A stretch of DNA of 64,000 nucleotides, taken from positions 3,346,981-3,410,980 of the forward strand of contig OZ026608.1 of NCBI GenBank assembly GCA_964020085.1, written 5' to 3'. This document shows, one piece after another, positions 1 through 10,620 of this stretch (position 1 is its first letter; each line of letters starts with the position of its first letter). The DNA comes from Micromussa lordhowensis. Its lineage: Eukaryota > Cnidaria > Anthozoa > Scleractinia > Lobophylliidae. The notes under the pieces are model-generated. The model ran no database searches. It was not told the DNA's origin and was given only the letters and a program-made list of their open reading frames with translations. Made by a program: the position numbers and the translations under genes.

Positions 1-829
1 CGTATTGCAATTGTTTGCGACACGCGCTATACAACACTGAACGAATGTCACAATGGACACTGAAAGTGCTGGATCTTTGGTGATTTCTTTAACTCTCTTT
101 ACAAGTAAACCTTACTGAATAAAAAATACTATAAATACAACACAAGAAACATTCAAAAGATAAATCTGTGCGGTTCAGGTTTTGATTTTAAAAAATCAAA
201 TATGGACCGTATTGTATTGTCGGCCTCGATCGTCGATTGCACGGTTTATCCACTATTTATCGGTAATAAAATTGAACCCAAAACAATATTCTAGGCTATT
301 TATCATATTTCAATTGCCGGTGATATATTCGCTACTAAATTGTCTAACTTCTTAGTACCTGAAAAGTCTTATGCAGTCGAGATTCAAATACAATTGTGAT
401 TTACAAATGGCGGACCGAAGAAGTTTGTCCTTGTTGTTGAAACTTCAGAGAGGTCTAACCATTGGAAATCAAAAGAAGGAGTAATTTTGTTGGATAAAAT
501 TAAGGTTTAGTAGGAACTCTTCCCTGGGACTTACAATTTCATGAAGAATAATGATCACAACAAAAGTTATTTAGGTGTAAACACAAAGTATTGAGTAAAA
601 TCTCACTGCTTTGTCTTCTTCAAGCCATAAAATTTCAGTCTCAGGAAAAACTTGCGACAATCTGTTTACAGACACAGTTTGAAAGAGACCTAGCCAACTA
701 TTGTAAGGATTAGATTTAAAAAATATTTATAGTAGACGATGTTACCGGACAAAACGTCGAGTAAACTAGCACACAATTTGACGACGCCATTTTCCCTAAC
801 GCTGTTTCCTCAGTGGTCCGCATTCAGCG

Positions 830-837
830 CATAAACA
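830..837 (+). promoter_or_regulatory. Possible TATA-like element of H1 copy 1
   Basis: CATAAACA lies about 65 bases before the ATG. It is conserved at the equivalent place before the second H1 gene inside the block CAGCGCATAAACA. The spacing suits a short histone 5' UTR. No canonical TATA box is conserved in both copies, so the call rests on position and conservation only. Confidence 0.3.
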
Positions 838-902
838 TTACTTGCACATTCGAATGAGAATATTTCGAGTGTTCAGATCCGAAGTGATAACAACATTGCA
901 AC

Positions 903-1475
903 ATGTCCGAAGCAGCAAAATCTCCAGCCAAAAAGAAGCCCGCAGCGCCTAAAAAGCCTGCTGATCATCCTCCTTATTTGGATATGATCAAGGCTGCCAT
1001 TACAGCGCTGAAGGAGCGAAGCGGTTCTTCCCGCCAAGCCATCGAGAAATACATCAAAGCCAACTACAAGGTCGGTGAGGTTGGCTCGCACTTGAAGATG
1101 GCTTTGAAGAGAGGCGCCGCCAGCGGAAAGCTTGTGCACACCAAGGGAGTTGGTGCTTCAGGCTCCTTCAAGTTGCCCAAGGTGGAAAAGAAGGAGGTAC
1201 CGAAGAAGAAGCCCGCTGCAAAGAAGAAGCCAGCCGCTAAACCGAAGAAACCCGCCGCCAAGAAGGCAGCGAAGAAACCAGCGGCAAAGAAGGCTGCGAA
1301 GAAACCAGCGGCGAAAAAGCCAGCAGCGAAGAAACCCGCAGCTAAGAAACCAGCAGCAAAGAAGCTCGCAGCTAAAAAACCTGCCAAGAAACCCGCGGCC
1401 AAGAAACCCGCCAAGAAAGCGGCAGCGAAGAAGCCCGCCAAGAAGCCTGCCGCCAAGAAAACGAATAAGAAGTAA
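903..1475 (+). CDS. Histone H1 (linker histone), copy 1
   Basis: Intronless 190-aa linker histone that binds nucleosomes at the DNA entry/exit site and compacts chromatin in the nucleus. A short Ala/Lys/Pro N-tail (residues 1-20) precedes the winged-helix globular domain (about 21-93, with [25 protein letters not shown] and [10 protein letters not shown]). A long C-terminal tail (about 96-190) is built almost entirely of AAKKP-type repeats. The length fits animal H1 (about 180-220 aa). The start is the only ATG in a suitable context, right after CATTGCAAC, and is shared with copy 2. The gene lies in an inverted duplication with the H1 at 18649-19224 and differs from it at several globular-domain residues ([10 protein letters not shown] against [10 protein letters not shown]) and in the tail ([11 protein letters not shown] against [11 protein letters not shown]). 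A 3' histone stem-loop at 1504 indicates S-phase, non-polyadenylated expression. Confidence 0.97.
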   Translation: MSEAAKSPAKKKPAAPKKPADHPPYLDMIKAAITALKERSGSSRQAIEKYIKANYKVGEVGSHLKMALKRGAASGKLVHTKGVGASGSFKLPKVEKKEVPKKKPAAKKKPAAKPKKPAAKKAAKKPAAKKAAKKPAAKKPAAKKPAAKKPAAKKLAAKKPAKKPAAKKPAKKAAAKKPAKKPAAKKTNKK

Positions 1476-1503
1476 AGTGCGAGGATTCCTCAATAAACAA
1501 AAC

Positions 1504-1519
1504 GGCTCCTTTAGGAGCC
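1504..1519 (+). terminator. Histone mRNA 3' stem-loop (H1 copy 1)
   Basis: Six-base stem with four-base loop, GGCTCC TTTA GGAGCC, 29 bases after the H1 stop codon and followed by ACCA and a purine-rich AACAGAAAAAAG. In metazoa this hairpin is bound by SLBP, and the purine-rich downstream element pairs with U7 snRNA for processing without polyadenylation. Confidence 0.95.
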
Positions 1520-2265
1520 ACCAAACAGAAAAAAGTAATGGTCAACAAATACATGCCTGGTGGCATTAATATCCAATTTTCCGCTCCCGCTACTGATTTC
1601 CCTCATATATTTACTGTGAATTTAATCCCGATAACATTTTGCACCAGAAGATAACATTCAGTCTCATTTATATACCGTATTATGTATGACAAATTGACCT
1701 TTGGCGATATCACACGTTTGTATGTCCGTAAACAGACAGTTTTGAGTTCTTCCCGGCGAAGAGAAATAATGGCGCGTTATCTGGAATCAATCTGTTGTTT
1801 GCCATTACTTGTCAATCTTGCCCAGTTCATTCTTGAGAGCGGTTCTTCTTCACCTCAAAATTCACTGTGCATGGCACTTGCATCTTTTCTCCGAAACCCC
1901 GGTTCAATCATGTGATTAGATTTTTCAACAAATGTTTAAGTGAGATTTAGCGCTAAACATTCTGAAGAGCACTGAGCTACTTTATATTTCATGCTTTTGT
2001 TTTGTTTTGTCGTTTTTATGCTCTTACATTGCTAGAAATCTTACACTGAATAAAACTTGCATAAGCATAAAACCTCTTTAATCAAGTGTTTCTGGTCTTT
2101 TTGTTCAAAACCCCTGAAACTGAAAAGACATTTACTTATTAAGTTTCCTTGAGCATTGGGTAGCAATTAAACGGTAAAAATCCGTAAACAGTTTATTTTC
2201 ATGGGCCAGGAGAACAAGAGTTCATTATCAAGTAACAAAAACCTAAAAACTTTATTCTCAAGGAA

Positions 2266-2294
2266 TAGGGTCGTCACGCAACGTGACGACCCTA
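2266..2294. repeat. Short hairpin, 13-bp arms
   Basis: TAGGGTCGTCACG, a CAA loop, then CGTGACGACCCTA. A perfect 13-bp stem, probably a fold-back element end or remnant. Confidence 0.7.
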
Positions 2295-3642
2295 CTAACG
2301 GCTGCGGAGGAGACTAGGAACACGGGGAAACAGAGAGTTTTATATTCAGTCGAAAGTGGAATAAGAATCTTACATACAGGGACAAGCGAAACAAGGAAAG
2401 ATATGTTCAGCATAAAGACCTTTATTCTCGTAAATGGGTGGAACGAAGAGCCTTTGAACACACACAAGACACAAAAACGTCTTAACTTACAGAGAATAAG
2501 AGAATGTAGGGTATTTCTATCTTAAGGATGAGATTAACCTGTGTAATATGTGCACAGTAGCCCTCCCGAAATAAATAAATCGTCGGCTGTGACACAGGCT
2601 AGGAAGAGATTAGATTTGTTTTCAGGGATCAGAGCGGAACAAAGAGCTATGTTTTCAGGGAAATGAGAGAAAATTTTCTTTGTGAGGATACAAAATATGT
2701 AAACGACGAATATGCCTTTGAAAAATGCATGAGGACTTAGGAAGTGTTTTTAGGGAAACATCGAGTGTCTTATTACTGCTCATTTACGACATTATCGCAA
2801 TACGTCTTAGAGAAAAGCTAATGTGCTGAACCTGTTGATCTCGTCCTCGTATCTGTTAAAGGTTTCTTTGTTTAAAGAAACCGATTATTGTTCATTATTA
2901 TTCAACAAATTGTAACACTATCCAAATATGGTCATGATGCTCTCGATATCCGTAACAGATATCCGGCGGTATACGTAACTTCGTACGTGGGAAGAATCAA
3001 AGGCTCTCTGAGCAGCTCATGGATGAATAGCCCAATGCCAAGTTTACTCTTGCCACTTTGGCAAAACGAGTCTTTGAGCGAAACTATTGGTATGAAAACT
3101 GGATATGTCACCTGCACGGTCATTCGCATGAAAATCAAGTGATTTTCATGGGAAACTGACGTTTGGCACAAGCACTCGTTCTGCAAATAGAAACTCAGAC
3201 GGTGGAAGTCAAAGTCTACATTTGTGCCAAGCGGCCCATCAGGCCAGCACTGATAAAAAAATAATCTAACAAAAAAACAAGTTACCATCTTCTCGTGGTC
3301 TGTTTACAATGTCCGATTACAAGCTTTAGATATCAAGAGGGTCGTACAGGGAAGTCTCTGGCACGGTTCACGAACCTAAAATACAGAGGATCACGGTTCA
3401 CGGATAAAAAAATTTCGATTCCCGAATTACGAAAATAAGAAAGTAAGGACCTGTTCTTACATTAAAAACAGTGTTTGTAGGAAGCAAAATCGCGAATGGC
3501 TAAATCAAGGCTCCGTATTGCATATTGCATGGCTAAGGCACTCTCGATAGACCACTGTAATTATTCGGAGAACTTGTGTCTCAAAATCACGTAGAGTTGT
3601 GTGGTAAAATCACGAATATCGGTTAATATTTCAGGTTCTTCA

Positions 3643-3724
3643 TAGCCTGTTCCAGGCTCTCGGTTGTTGGGGACGAGCGGTCGTTTTCGCTCGTCCCCAG
3701 CAACCGAGAGCCTGGAACAGGCTA
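3643..3724. repeat. 82-bp hairpin with 37-bp arms
   Basis: Arms 3643-3679 and 3688-3724 are reverse complements with one mismatch (TTGTTGG opposite CCAGCAA), around an 8-base loop. The arm begins TAGCCTGTTCCAGG. No ORF or promoter is linked to it. It is likely a miniature fold-back element. Confidence 0.85.
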
Positions 3725-4235
3725 GGTTCTTCACGGATCACGCAAAAGCTTTAAAAAAACGCGGTTACTTACACTGTCTGCGAAACGTGACTCTCTTGCC
3801 CTTCAGCAAATATACGAAAAAAAGAGTATCTGATTACATTCTTTGCATAGCGTGAGTTTAGCGTGACTTGTAATCGGAGAATTTTGTTTACGTCTAATGA
3901 AAAAACACCTTGACCTTTCAATATAAATTTACCCATGTGTTTTTGACGAGCGCTATGCTTCTTGTCTTTCCATGTCCATTTGTTACAGCTACTGCTGCTT
4001 AGCTTGACAAATTTCAATTTTACAACTCCACGAGTTGAATCAAAAACCATCTTCGTGCCGCGTTAGCCGCCATATGTACAAACTCCATGTTGTCGGACAA
4101 AAAATTCGTCTTTCTAGTACCCCGCTAAAACCTGCTGAACCTACACCACGAAGTGCCTAGGAAAAGAACCATACTAAGCAGGGGAGGGTTGGGAGAAACG
4201 ATTTAATCCGGTTTAATGAATAAATTAATCAGAAT

Positions 4236-4270
4236 CGAGTGAGTGAGTGAGTGAGTGAGTGAGTGAGTGA
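4236..4270. repeat. (GAGT)n microsatellite
   Basis: About eight uninterrupted GAGT units. Confidence 0.9.
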
Positions 4271-4296
4271 TCGAGTGCCATCCGACTGCCTCCTAA

Positions 4297-4326
4297 GCTC
4301 ATGGATGTTACGTAACATCCATGAGC
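4297..4326. repeat. 30-bp perfect palindrome
   Basis: GCTCATGGATGTTAC is followed directly by its reverse complement with no spacer. Confidence 0.9.
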
Positions 4327-4408
4327 AAAAAGTGAAGTGAGAAAATGTCGACAGAGAGATTTACAAGGATTTAGGCTGTTTTGTTATCAATTTGTTGAAT
4401 AATAAAAC

Positions 4409-4514
4409 AATTATCCTGCTCAATCTCGCGGAATGTCGTCTGATTTTAGCCGACTCGGCCTACGGCCTCGTCAGCTAAGTATAAGACGATATTCCGCGCG
4501 ATTTCGCAGGATAA
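4409..4514. repeat. Imperfect hairpin, ~50-bp arms
   Basis: Starts ATTATCCTGC and ends GCAGGATAAT. The inner parts, GCGGAATGTCGTCTGATTTTAGC and its imperfect complement, flank a GGCCTACGGCC centre. It abuts the next fold-back element. Confidence 0.7.
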
Positions 4515-5027
4515 TAGGCCTTATCACGGTTTCCGACGCCATTTTGACGGGTAGGCAAAGCGGTCAGAAATTACAGTGTTTGTATGGGAATCCGATGGCA
4601 AAGAACTTTTTCCAAAATCGAATTTTACGCAATTTGTGAATCGCAATGTTAAAATATCAGGTGGAAGATTGTATTCACCAAGTTTGAAGGTTGTAGTTTA
4701 ACTAGAAGACGCTCAGTTAATTTTTATAATTTTCCATACATTTGTCTGTAAATTTGGCTGGGAAGACGCGGCGGCGCCGAAAAAAAAATTACAGACAAAT
4801 GTATGCTAAATTATAAAAATTAACTCAGCGTCTTCTAGTTAAGTTACATCCTTCAAACTTGGTGAATACAATCTTCCACCTGATATTTTAACATTGCGAT
4901 TCACAAATTGCGTAAAATTCGATTTTGGAAAAAGTTCTTTGCCATCGGATTCCCATACAAACACTGTAATTTCTGACCGCTTTGCCTACCCGTCAAAATG
5001 GCGTCGGAAACCGTGATAAGGCCTATT
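4513..5027. mobile_element. Fold-back element with ~235-bp arms
   Basis: Begins AATAGGCCTTATCACGG and ends with its reverse complement at 5027. The two arms are nearly identical over about 235 bases and meet at a GC-rich centre near 4760-4785 (GAAGACGCGGCGGCGCCG). No coding capacity. The structure is typical of a non-autonomous fold-back transposon, and the near-identity of the arms suggests recent activity or arm homogenisation. Confidence 0.85.
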
Positions 5028-5689
5028 GTTAATTGTATGTTACTTTCTTACCCAGTTTTATATCGCCTTTCCTGTTGTTAAAAATTGTACACCTCAATTA
5101 AGCCTTTTATAACATCTCGTAGATCGGCGTTCCTAAGGAGCGAATTTGAACACCCTCTTAAAAGTATGTCTTATGCTCCTTGCGTTTAACGAACATATTT
5201 TAATATATTTGCTACGCATGATTGAGCCTAGCCTCCTACGATTGAGCCCTGTTTGTCGGTTAAGGAAATTGTAACCAATTTTTGGGTAAAAATAATTTAT
5301 AAGTTATTTTTCATAAATGGCATAAATGGCAAACAAACAAAATTTATCACACAGTTAGGTTTTGACGTCCTGAACATTTTAAAGAAGAATTGGTGCCTCT
5401 GAGAGGTCACAAAATAGCCATTATTTGATGATTTAGTTTCAACAAAAACGCGTTTTAGATGCAAGTCAATTATTTCCATCCACTCACGTTTGAAATGACC
5501 GTCACTCTAGATAGATAGATTTCGTCATCAACTAGTCGCCAATATAATGTGGTATTTTTGTCCCCTTTTCGAGCCTGATATCGTCTTTATTCACGAATTC
5601 TTGATACCACTCAGTATCTTTCTTTAGTCTTTCTTTTTCTTTAAAAAAACGGCCTAGCTACAAAAGTCATTAGAAGTTGGCACAAATCT

Positions 5690-6560
5690 TGCTGAGGCTC
5701 CCGTAACCCTATACGACATTTGAATCTTAAAACTTAAAAGCAAGCGCGGAAGTTGTTTCAGTATGGATTTATTCACGGACTTATCACGCTATAGCCACGT
5801 CTGGTCAGGGCGTTAGACCGGAACAATCACGTTCCACGAAAACGCGGAACTATTAACTCAATATTGGATAGCGTTTTAACCACCGAAGATTTGCTGCATT
5901 TTTTAAATTTCCTTTTGAAGTGAATGGATACAACATTTATATGGTGTTAAGTTGAATCGAGGCTCCCGTATCCCACCACATTTCACTCTGAAAACAGAAA
6001 AGCACTGAAGTGCTTGCACCACAGTTTGCATCACTAAAATAAAACACAGAAGTTGTTTCAGTATGGCCGGATTTTCTTCACGGACTTATCACGCTCACGT
6101 CTGGTCAGGGCGTTAGACCGGAACAATCATATTCCACGAAATCACGGAACTATTACAGTAACTAAATATTGGATAGCGTTTTAGTCACCAAAGATTTGCT
6201 GCATTTTTTAAATTTCCTTTCACACTATAGCCACCAGCTCCCTAATGTTTTTAGCTCTTTAGTTATTTCAGGAAGGTGGTAACCCTTAAACTTGTCAAAA
6301 TCATCTTTTTAGTTGATTGTATCATTTCTAAATGAGTAATTAAATGTTGTTGTTGTTGTGGTGGTCAGGCGTTAGACCGGAACAACCACATTCTACGAAA
6401 ACACGGAACTATTAACTCAATATTGGGGGGATAGCGTTTTAACCACCAAAGATTTGTTGCATTTTTTAGTTTCCTTTAAGTTTTGGAGTGAAGGGATACA
6501 ACATTTAAATGGCGTTAAGTTGAATCGTGTTCAAGGAAAATTGTTGCATCCCTAGACCTG
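5690..6560. repeat. Tandem-like copies of a ~300-bp dispersed repeat
   Basis: Three degenerate copies share the core CTGGTCAGGGCGTTAGACCGG, a TATTGGATAGCGTTTTAACCACC block and a TTTGCTGCATTTTT block. The repeat also carries the inner hairpin AAGCACTGAAGTGCTT. Further copies lie at 7880-8800. No coding potential. Confidence 0.75.
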
Positions 6561-6631
6561 CGGGTTTAATTTTGTGCGAACGTGAACGAATTTTGTTTTT
6601 TCCGACTTGTGAAAAATCCCAGTATCAGTAG

Positions 6632-6681
6632 CGTATTTCCGGGTGTCACTGGTTCCGGAACCAGTGACACCCGGAAATACG
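6632..6681. repeat. 50-bp perfect palindrome
   Basis: Two 25-bp arms (6632-6656 and 6657-6681) meet with no spacer around GGTTCCGGAACC. No mismatch is seen. Confidence 0.92.
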
Positions 6682-6957
6682 TCTGCGTTCGCAGGCTACC
6701 GTTTCAGTCTGCAATGAGGAACGGGCTGTCTTTAAAAGGGTTGCTCTTACAGTAAGAGGTCACTTAATTTAAAAGCAAGCTTATACATGCGAAGAACCCA
6801 CGCTACAGATATAGGCTCTTTCAGGTATCGTTTGATTTCTTTATGTTTAAGAATGTGTATCTTCGTAACTCACGCCAACTTGTCTCATATATTTTGTGTA
6901 ACCTTCTTATGCCGTGTTTAGACTCCAACGTTTAACCGAGGCACGGTATAAAACTCG

Positions 6958-7003
6958 CCATCAGACATAAAAGCGGGCGGGAGGTCGCGGGTTCAAACCC
7001 CGG

Positions 7004-7059
<56 letters not shown>

Positions 7060-7215
7060 GACATCTGCAAATGGTTAGACTTTCTAGTCTTCTCAGATAA
7101 GGACGATAAACCGTAGGCCCCGTCTCACAACTCTTCATAATTAATTCTGTGGGACGTAAAAGAACCCACACACTGTTCAAAAAGAGTAGGGGACGTAGTT
7201 CCCGGTGTGGTGGTC
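6958..7215 (+). mobile_element. tRNA-derived SINE fragment
   Basis: A pol III B-box-like block (GGTCGCGGGTTCAAACCCCGG, about 6986-7006) is followed by a non-tRNA tail of about 200 bases. No clear A box is present, so the 5' end looks lost or diverged. The 3' side is interrupted by the TIR element at 7226. The SINE call rests on the B box and tail layout and is moderately sure. Confidence 0.55.
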
Positions 7216-7225
7216 TATCTCTCAT

Positions 7226-7642
7226 TTAAGGCGGGGGTACACATGAAAGCCGTATTTTGGCTGGGTATTATGTTTTTTATGCAAATATCTTGTTTACGTT
7301 TCAAGCAATCAAGAATCTCTCTGCTCATCTCACATATCTATGTTTTGGGTTGTTTTGGAAATTTTTTGGTGATTTTTAGGTATGTTTGGAGAGAAATAGT
7401 TTTTCTCAAAGGATTAGTAAAATTGATGGAAATAGGAAATTTTGAAGATTTGTTGTTGTTTTAAAATAGAGTTTGAAATTAAAAAATTGGTAGACACACT
7501 CCAAACAGTTGCCCAACAACCTGGGGTGCCATTGTGCGGTCGGGCAACTGTCTGGTGGTGTTCCATAACCCTTTTTTTCCCTTTCAACCTCTCTTTAAAC
7601 TTACCAAAATTTCACTTAAATTCACGTGTACCCCCGCCTTAT
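7226..7642. mobile_element. ~420-bp TIR element (MITE)
   Basis: Begins AAGGCGGGGGTACACATG and ends CACGTGTACCCCCGCCTT, terminal inverted repeats of about 20 bp. The interior has no transposase. It sits directly after the SINE tail and may be inserted in it. Confidence 0.75.
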
Positions 7643-7879
7643 GGTTAAATGCTCGGAGATATTAGCTGCATAAGCTAAAAAATAAAAAAAGAGGGTAAAG
7701 AAAGTAATGTATGTATGTAAAACATCACTGCATGCCAACATTCTTGTACAACTCTCCGGAATTGATATTTTAATCCAAAGTCAGTTGTGTTATTTTAGTC
7801 TTTATTCACGAGTTTTTCAAATCGCTCACTATCTTTGTCTTCGTTTTCTTTCATAAAACGGGCTAAAAAGTCATTAGAA

Positions 7880-8800
7880 GTTGGCACAAACTTTGTCGAG
7901 GCTCGCGTATCCCATTATATTTCATTCTGAAAACTGCGTCACAGTTTGCGTCACTAAAATAAAACACAGAGGTTGTTTCAATATGGAGTTTATTCACGGA
8001 CTTATCACACTATATAATAACCAAATCAATGCGCGCGCTCTGATTGGTCAATCAGCTATGGATTATTGTGCCGGTAAACCCATGGGAAAATCGCGCGTCT
8101 TCTGAATTATTATATAAAAGCAATAGACCACAAGTTTCTATGGGTTTTAGGCTGATAAACCACTTGGGATGTTGGTAGAACACTCGAAGAATTCGTAAAC
8201 CACTCGCCTGCGGCTCGTGATTTGCAAATTCTTCTCGTGTTCTACCAACATCCCGCGTCGTTTATCAGCCTGTAACCCATAGAAACTTGTGGTCTATTGC
8301 TTAAATAACCCGCCATAGAAACTTGTGGTCTATTGCTTAAATAGCCACGTCTGGTCAGGGCGTTAGACCGGAACAATTACATTTCACGAAACCACGGAAC
8401 TATTAACTAAATAGCGTTTTAATCACCAAAGATTTGCTGCATTTCCTTTTGGAGTGAATGGATACAACATTTATATGGTGTTAAGTTAAATCGAGGCTCC
8501 CGTATCCCATGACATTTCATTCTGAAAACAGAAAAGCACTGAAGTGCTTGCACCACAGTTTGCATCACTAAAATAAAACACAGAAGTTGTTATTACACTA
8601 TAGCCACGTCTGGTCAGGGCGTTAGACCGGAACAATCATATTCCACGAAACCACGGAACTATTAACAAATATTGGATAGCGTTTTAACCACCAAACATTT
8701 GCTTCATTTTTTTAATTTCCTTTTGAAGCGAAGGGATACTACATTTATATGGCGTTAAGTTGAATAGTGTTGAATGAAAATTGCTGCATCCCTAGACCTG
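7880..8800. repeat. Further copies of the ~300-bp dispersed repeat
   Basis: Two more full cores of the 5690-6560 family (near 8345-8370 and 8605-8632) and a partial copy at 7880-8010, which is interrupted by the hairpin element at 8120-8300. Confidence 0.7.
8120..8300. mobile_element. Fold-back element, 180 bp
   Basis: GCAATAGACCACAAGTTTCT at the start matches AGAAACTTGTGGTCTATTGC at the end. Inner arms share GGCTGATAAAC and GATGTTGGTAGAACAC blocks. The terminal 27 bases are repeated once more directly after the element. Confidence 0.8.
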
Positions 8801-9559
8801 CGGGTTTAATTCAAAAATGCAAAAATGTTCGTGTAAAATGTACTGCAGTGGAGTAAATTTAATCGCACAAAGCCGGATTTGAACTGAATTTACTCTTGTA
8901 CAGTACAAAGCTGGAAGTTGGTAATTGTGTAATCAACACTACGCTTGTTATTTTAAATGCACTTCCTGCCATTTCTCAGACATTTTCTATGTGGCTTATT
9001 TCGGGGGCACCTTTTGTTGGCTCACGTTTAGGCATTCTTTCTTATCAAGCCCTCCCGATTTTACTAACGTCTTTTGCGTATCTGAATTGGGTTAATTAGC
9101 CGTCAGATTTCAATAAACTCCATCATTTCAGAACTATAACAGTCTAAGCTGATCTGGGGATGTGGACTGACTATTAATCCTTGAATTTGTTTCCTTTTCA
9201 TTCTTGAAAAATGATCACAGAAAATTTTGTGTGAACGTGAAAGAATTTTGGTTGTTATTCCCGACGAGCCCAATATTTTTTCGTGATTGAATTCTGAGGA
9301 ATAGGGGTTGTCGTTCTAATAGGGTCGCTAGCACAATAAGAGGTTTCTTAAAAGAAAGTTTTTAGAGGTGAAGAAATCACGCTAGAGATAATAGCTCTTT
9401 CATTTCTTGTTCGATTTGTGTGCGTTTAATTGAAGTTTGAAGTTTATGAGTCTATTGAGTCTTACTTACAATGAACACCGCCTGCAAATAGCGAGCTAAT
9501 CTAGGCTTTAACAATGTGCATCTTCATAGCTCATGCAAAATCTTGTCTCTGTTTATTTC

Positions 9560-9840
9560 GGTGTAAGCTCCTTAGATGGTCCTTGAACAAGTTTTGCAAT
9601 ATGCCTTAATTGGTAACCTTGAATAGGATGTAATAGGTGTTATGCTCTAAATATAATAGTCAATGAAATGTGTTTTGAAATTTTGTTTCATTTATTTCGG
9701 GTTATGCTTCTTTGAGTGTCCTTGACAAGTTTGATAATATTCCTTAATTGGTGACGTTTATCACGATACAAAGTCAACATTGAATAGGTGTTATGCTCTA
9801 AATATACTAGTCAATGAAATGCGTTTTGAAATTTTGGACA
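9560..9840. repeat. Direct duplication, two ~155-bp units
   Basis: Both units carry CCTTAATTGGT and TAGGTGTTATGCTCTAAATA followed by GTCAATGAAATG and GTTTTGAAATTTTG. The copies differ by small indels and substitutions. Confidence 0.75.
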
Positions 9841-9960
9841 TGTATATTGTAATATTGTAATTTAGCCAAAAATATAGCAACTCTACAAGCGGCGAATATC
9901 CCCTTTCAATATTTTGATCCTACTTGACAAACATAGTTTAGTTTGTCCGGTTTTAGACAA

Positions 9961-10031
9961 TATATACGACTACCACGATCACTACTCACTAAGTCTCAGT
10001 GCGGACAAGCAAAGAATTCATTCGAGAAAAA
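9961..10031 (+). promoter_or_regulatory. Possible promoter and 5' UTR exon of the lectin gene
   Basis: TATATA at 9961-9966 is followed about 25-30 bases later by a pyrimidine-rich start-like region (TCACTACTCACTAAGTC). A GAAAAAG|GTATAG donor-like site occurs near 10031, and a strong acceptor (TTTATTTCCACAG) lies at 10566-10579, 41 bases before the lectin ATG. This suggests a non-coding first exon. No transcript evidence is available. Confidence 0.35.
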
Positions 10032-10620
10032 GGTATAGTAGCAAGCACTTTTGATCCTTTTTAGGATCTGTTTTCTTTTCATTTACTTCTCCTTACTTGC
10101 GGCTACATTGTTTTGCGCCTGGAAAGGAAAGAACCAGTCTGTTACAGCTAGCAAGCGTTTCGTTCTGAGCGTAGTGAGATTTAAGTTCGGCAAGAGTTCT
10201 TCTACAAAATCACTTTTGTTACAAATGCATGCGGAGGTAATTAAAGGGTTTAGCAGTCGGGAACAACGCAATTTTATTTATTTTTGTGTACAGGCCACAA
10301 AAGGGATTTTTAACGAACAGGGAAGCTTCTTGGCAACAAGGAAAACGAGGGTTTCCTTCTTCAGACAGCCTTGGAAAAGGGCCCAGGGTTACGTTCAGGC
10401 TTAACGCGGAAACTAACGTGTTTACTTTCAGTCGGTGACCGACCGAATAGTGAAGAAAATAAAATTCAAGAAAACAGGAGGACACAGTGATTTTTAGAGT
10501 CCAAGGGAATAATTTCATCTGTGGAGATCAACTAAAACGTTTTATGTAACATCTGCCTTTTAAATTTTTATTTCCACAGATTTGGTTACACTTCGGTACA
10601 AGTTTAAATTAAGACCTGCA

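Larger units (their letters stand above)
1..1555 (+). repeat. Left arm of the inverted H1 duplication
   Basis: This arm holds the first histone H1 gene and about 0.9 kb upstream. It reappears in reverse complement at about 18570-20140. Matching landmarks include the ACACGCGCTATACAAC motif near 20, the CAAATATGGACCG and GGCCTCGATCG blocks near 200-230, and the region around 720-840 before the start codon. Similarity is high but interrupted by small indels and substitutions, so the duplication is not recent. The arm probably continues left of the window. Boundaries are by eye, plus or minus about 20 bases. Confidence 0.85.
1556..9950. other. Repeat-rich gap without convincing genes
   Basis: No ORF here has a recognisable domain or splice structure. 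The stretch holds a short hairpin at 2266-2294, fold-back elements (3643-3724, 4409-5027, 8120-8300), perfect palindromes (4297-4326, 6632-6681), a (GAGT)n run at 4236-4270, a tRNA-derived SINE fragment (6958-7215), a TIR element (7226-7642), copies of a dispersed repeat (5690-6560, 7880-8800) and a direct duplication (9560-9840). The remainder is AT-rich DNA with nothing I can assign. Confidence 0.7.

Noticed and set aside
1064..1493. Leu/Ala/Phe-rich ORFs antisense to H1 (and the same at 18631-19063)
   Set aside because: They are shadows of the AAKKP codon repeat in H1 and occur in both copies for that reason only.
10051..10404. 117-codon ORF upstream of the lectin
   Set aside because: It overlaps the inferred 5' UTR intron; the sequence has no recognisable domain and other frames are similarly open.
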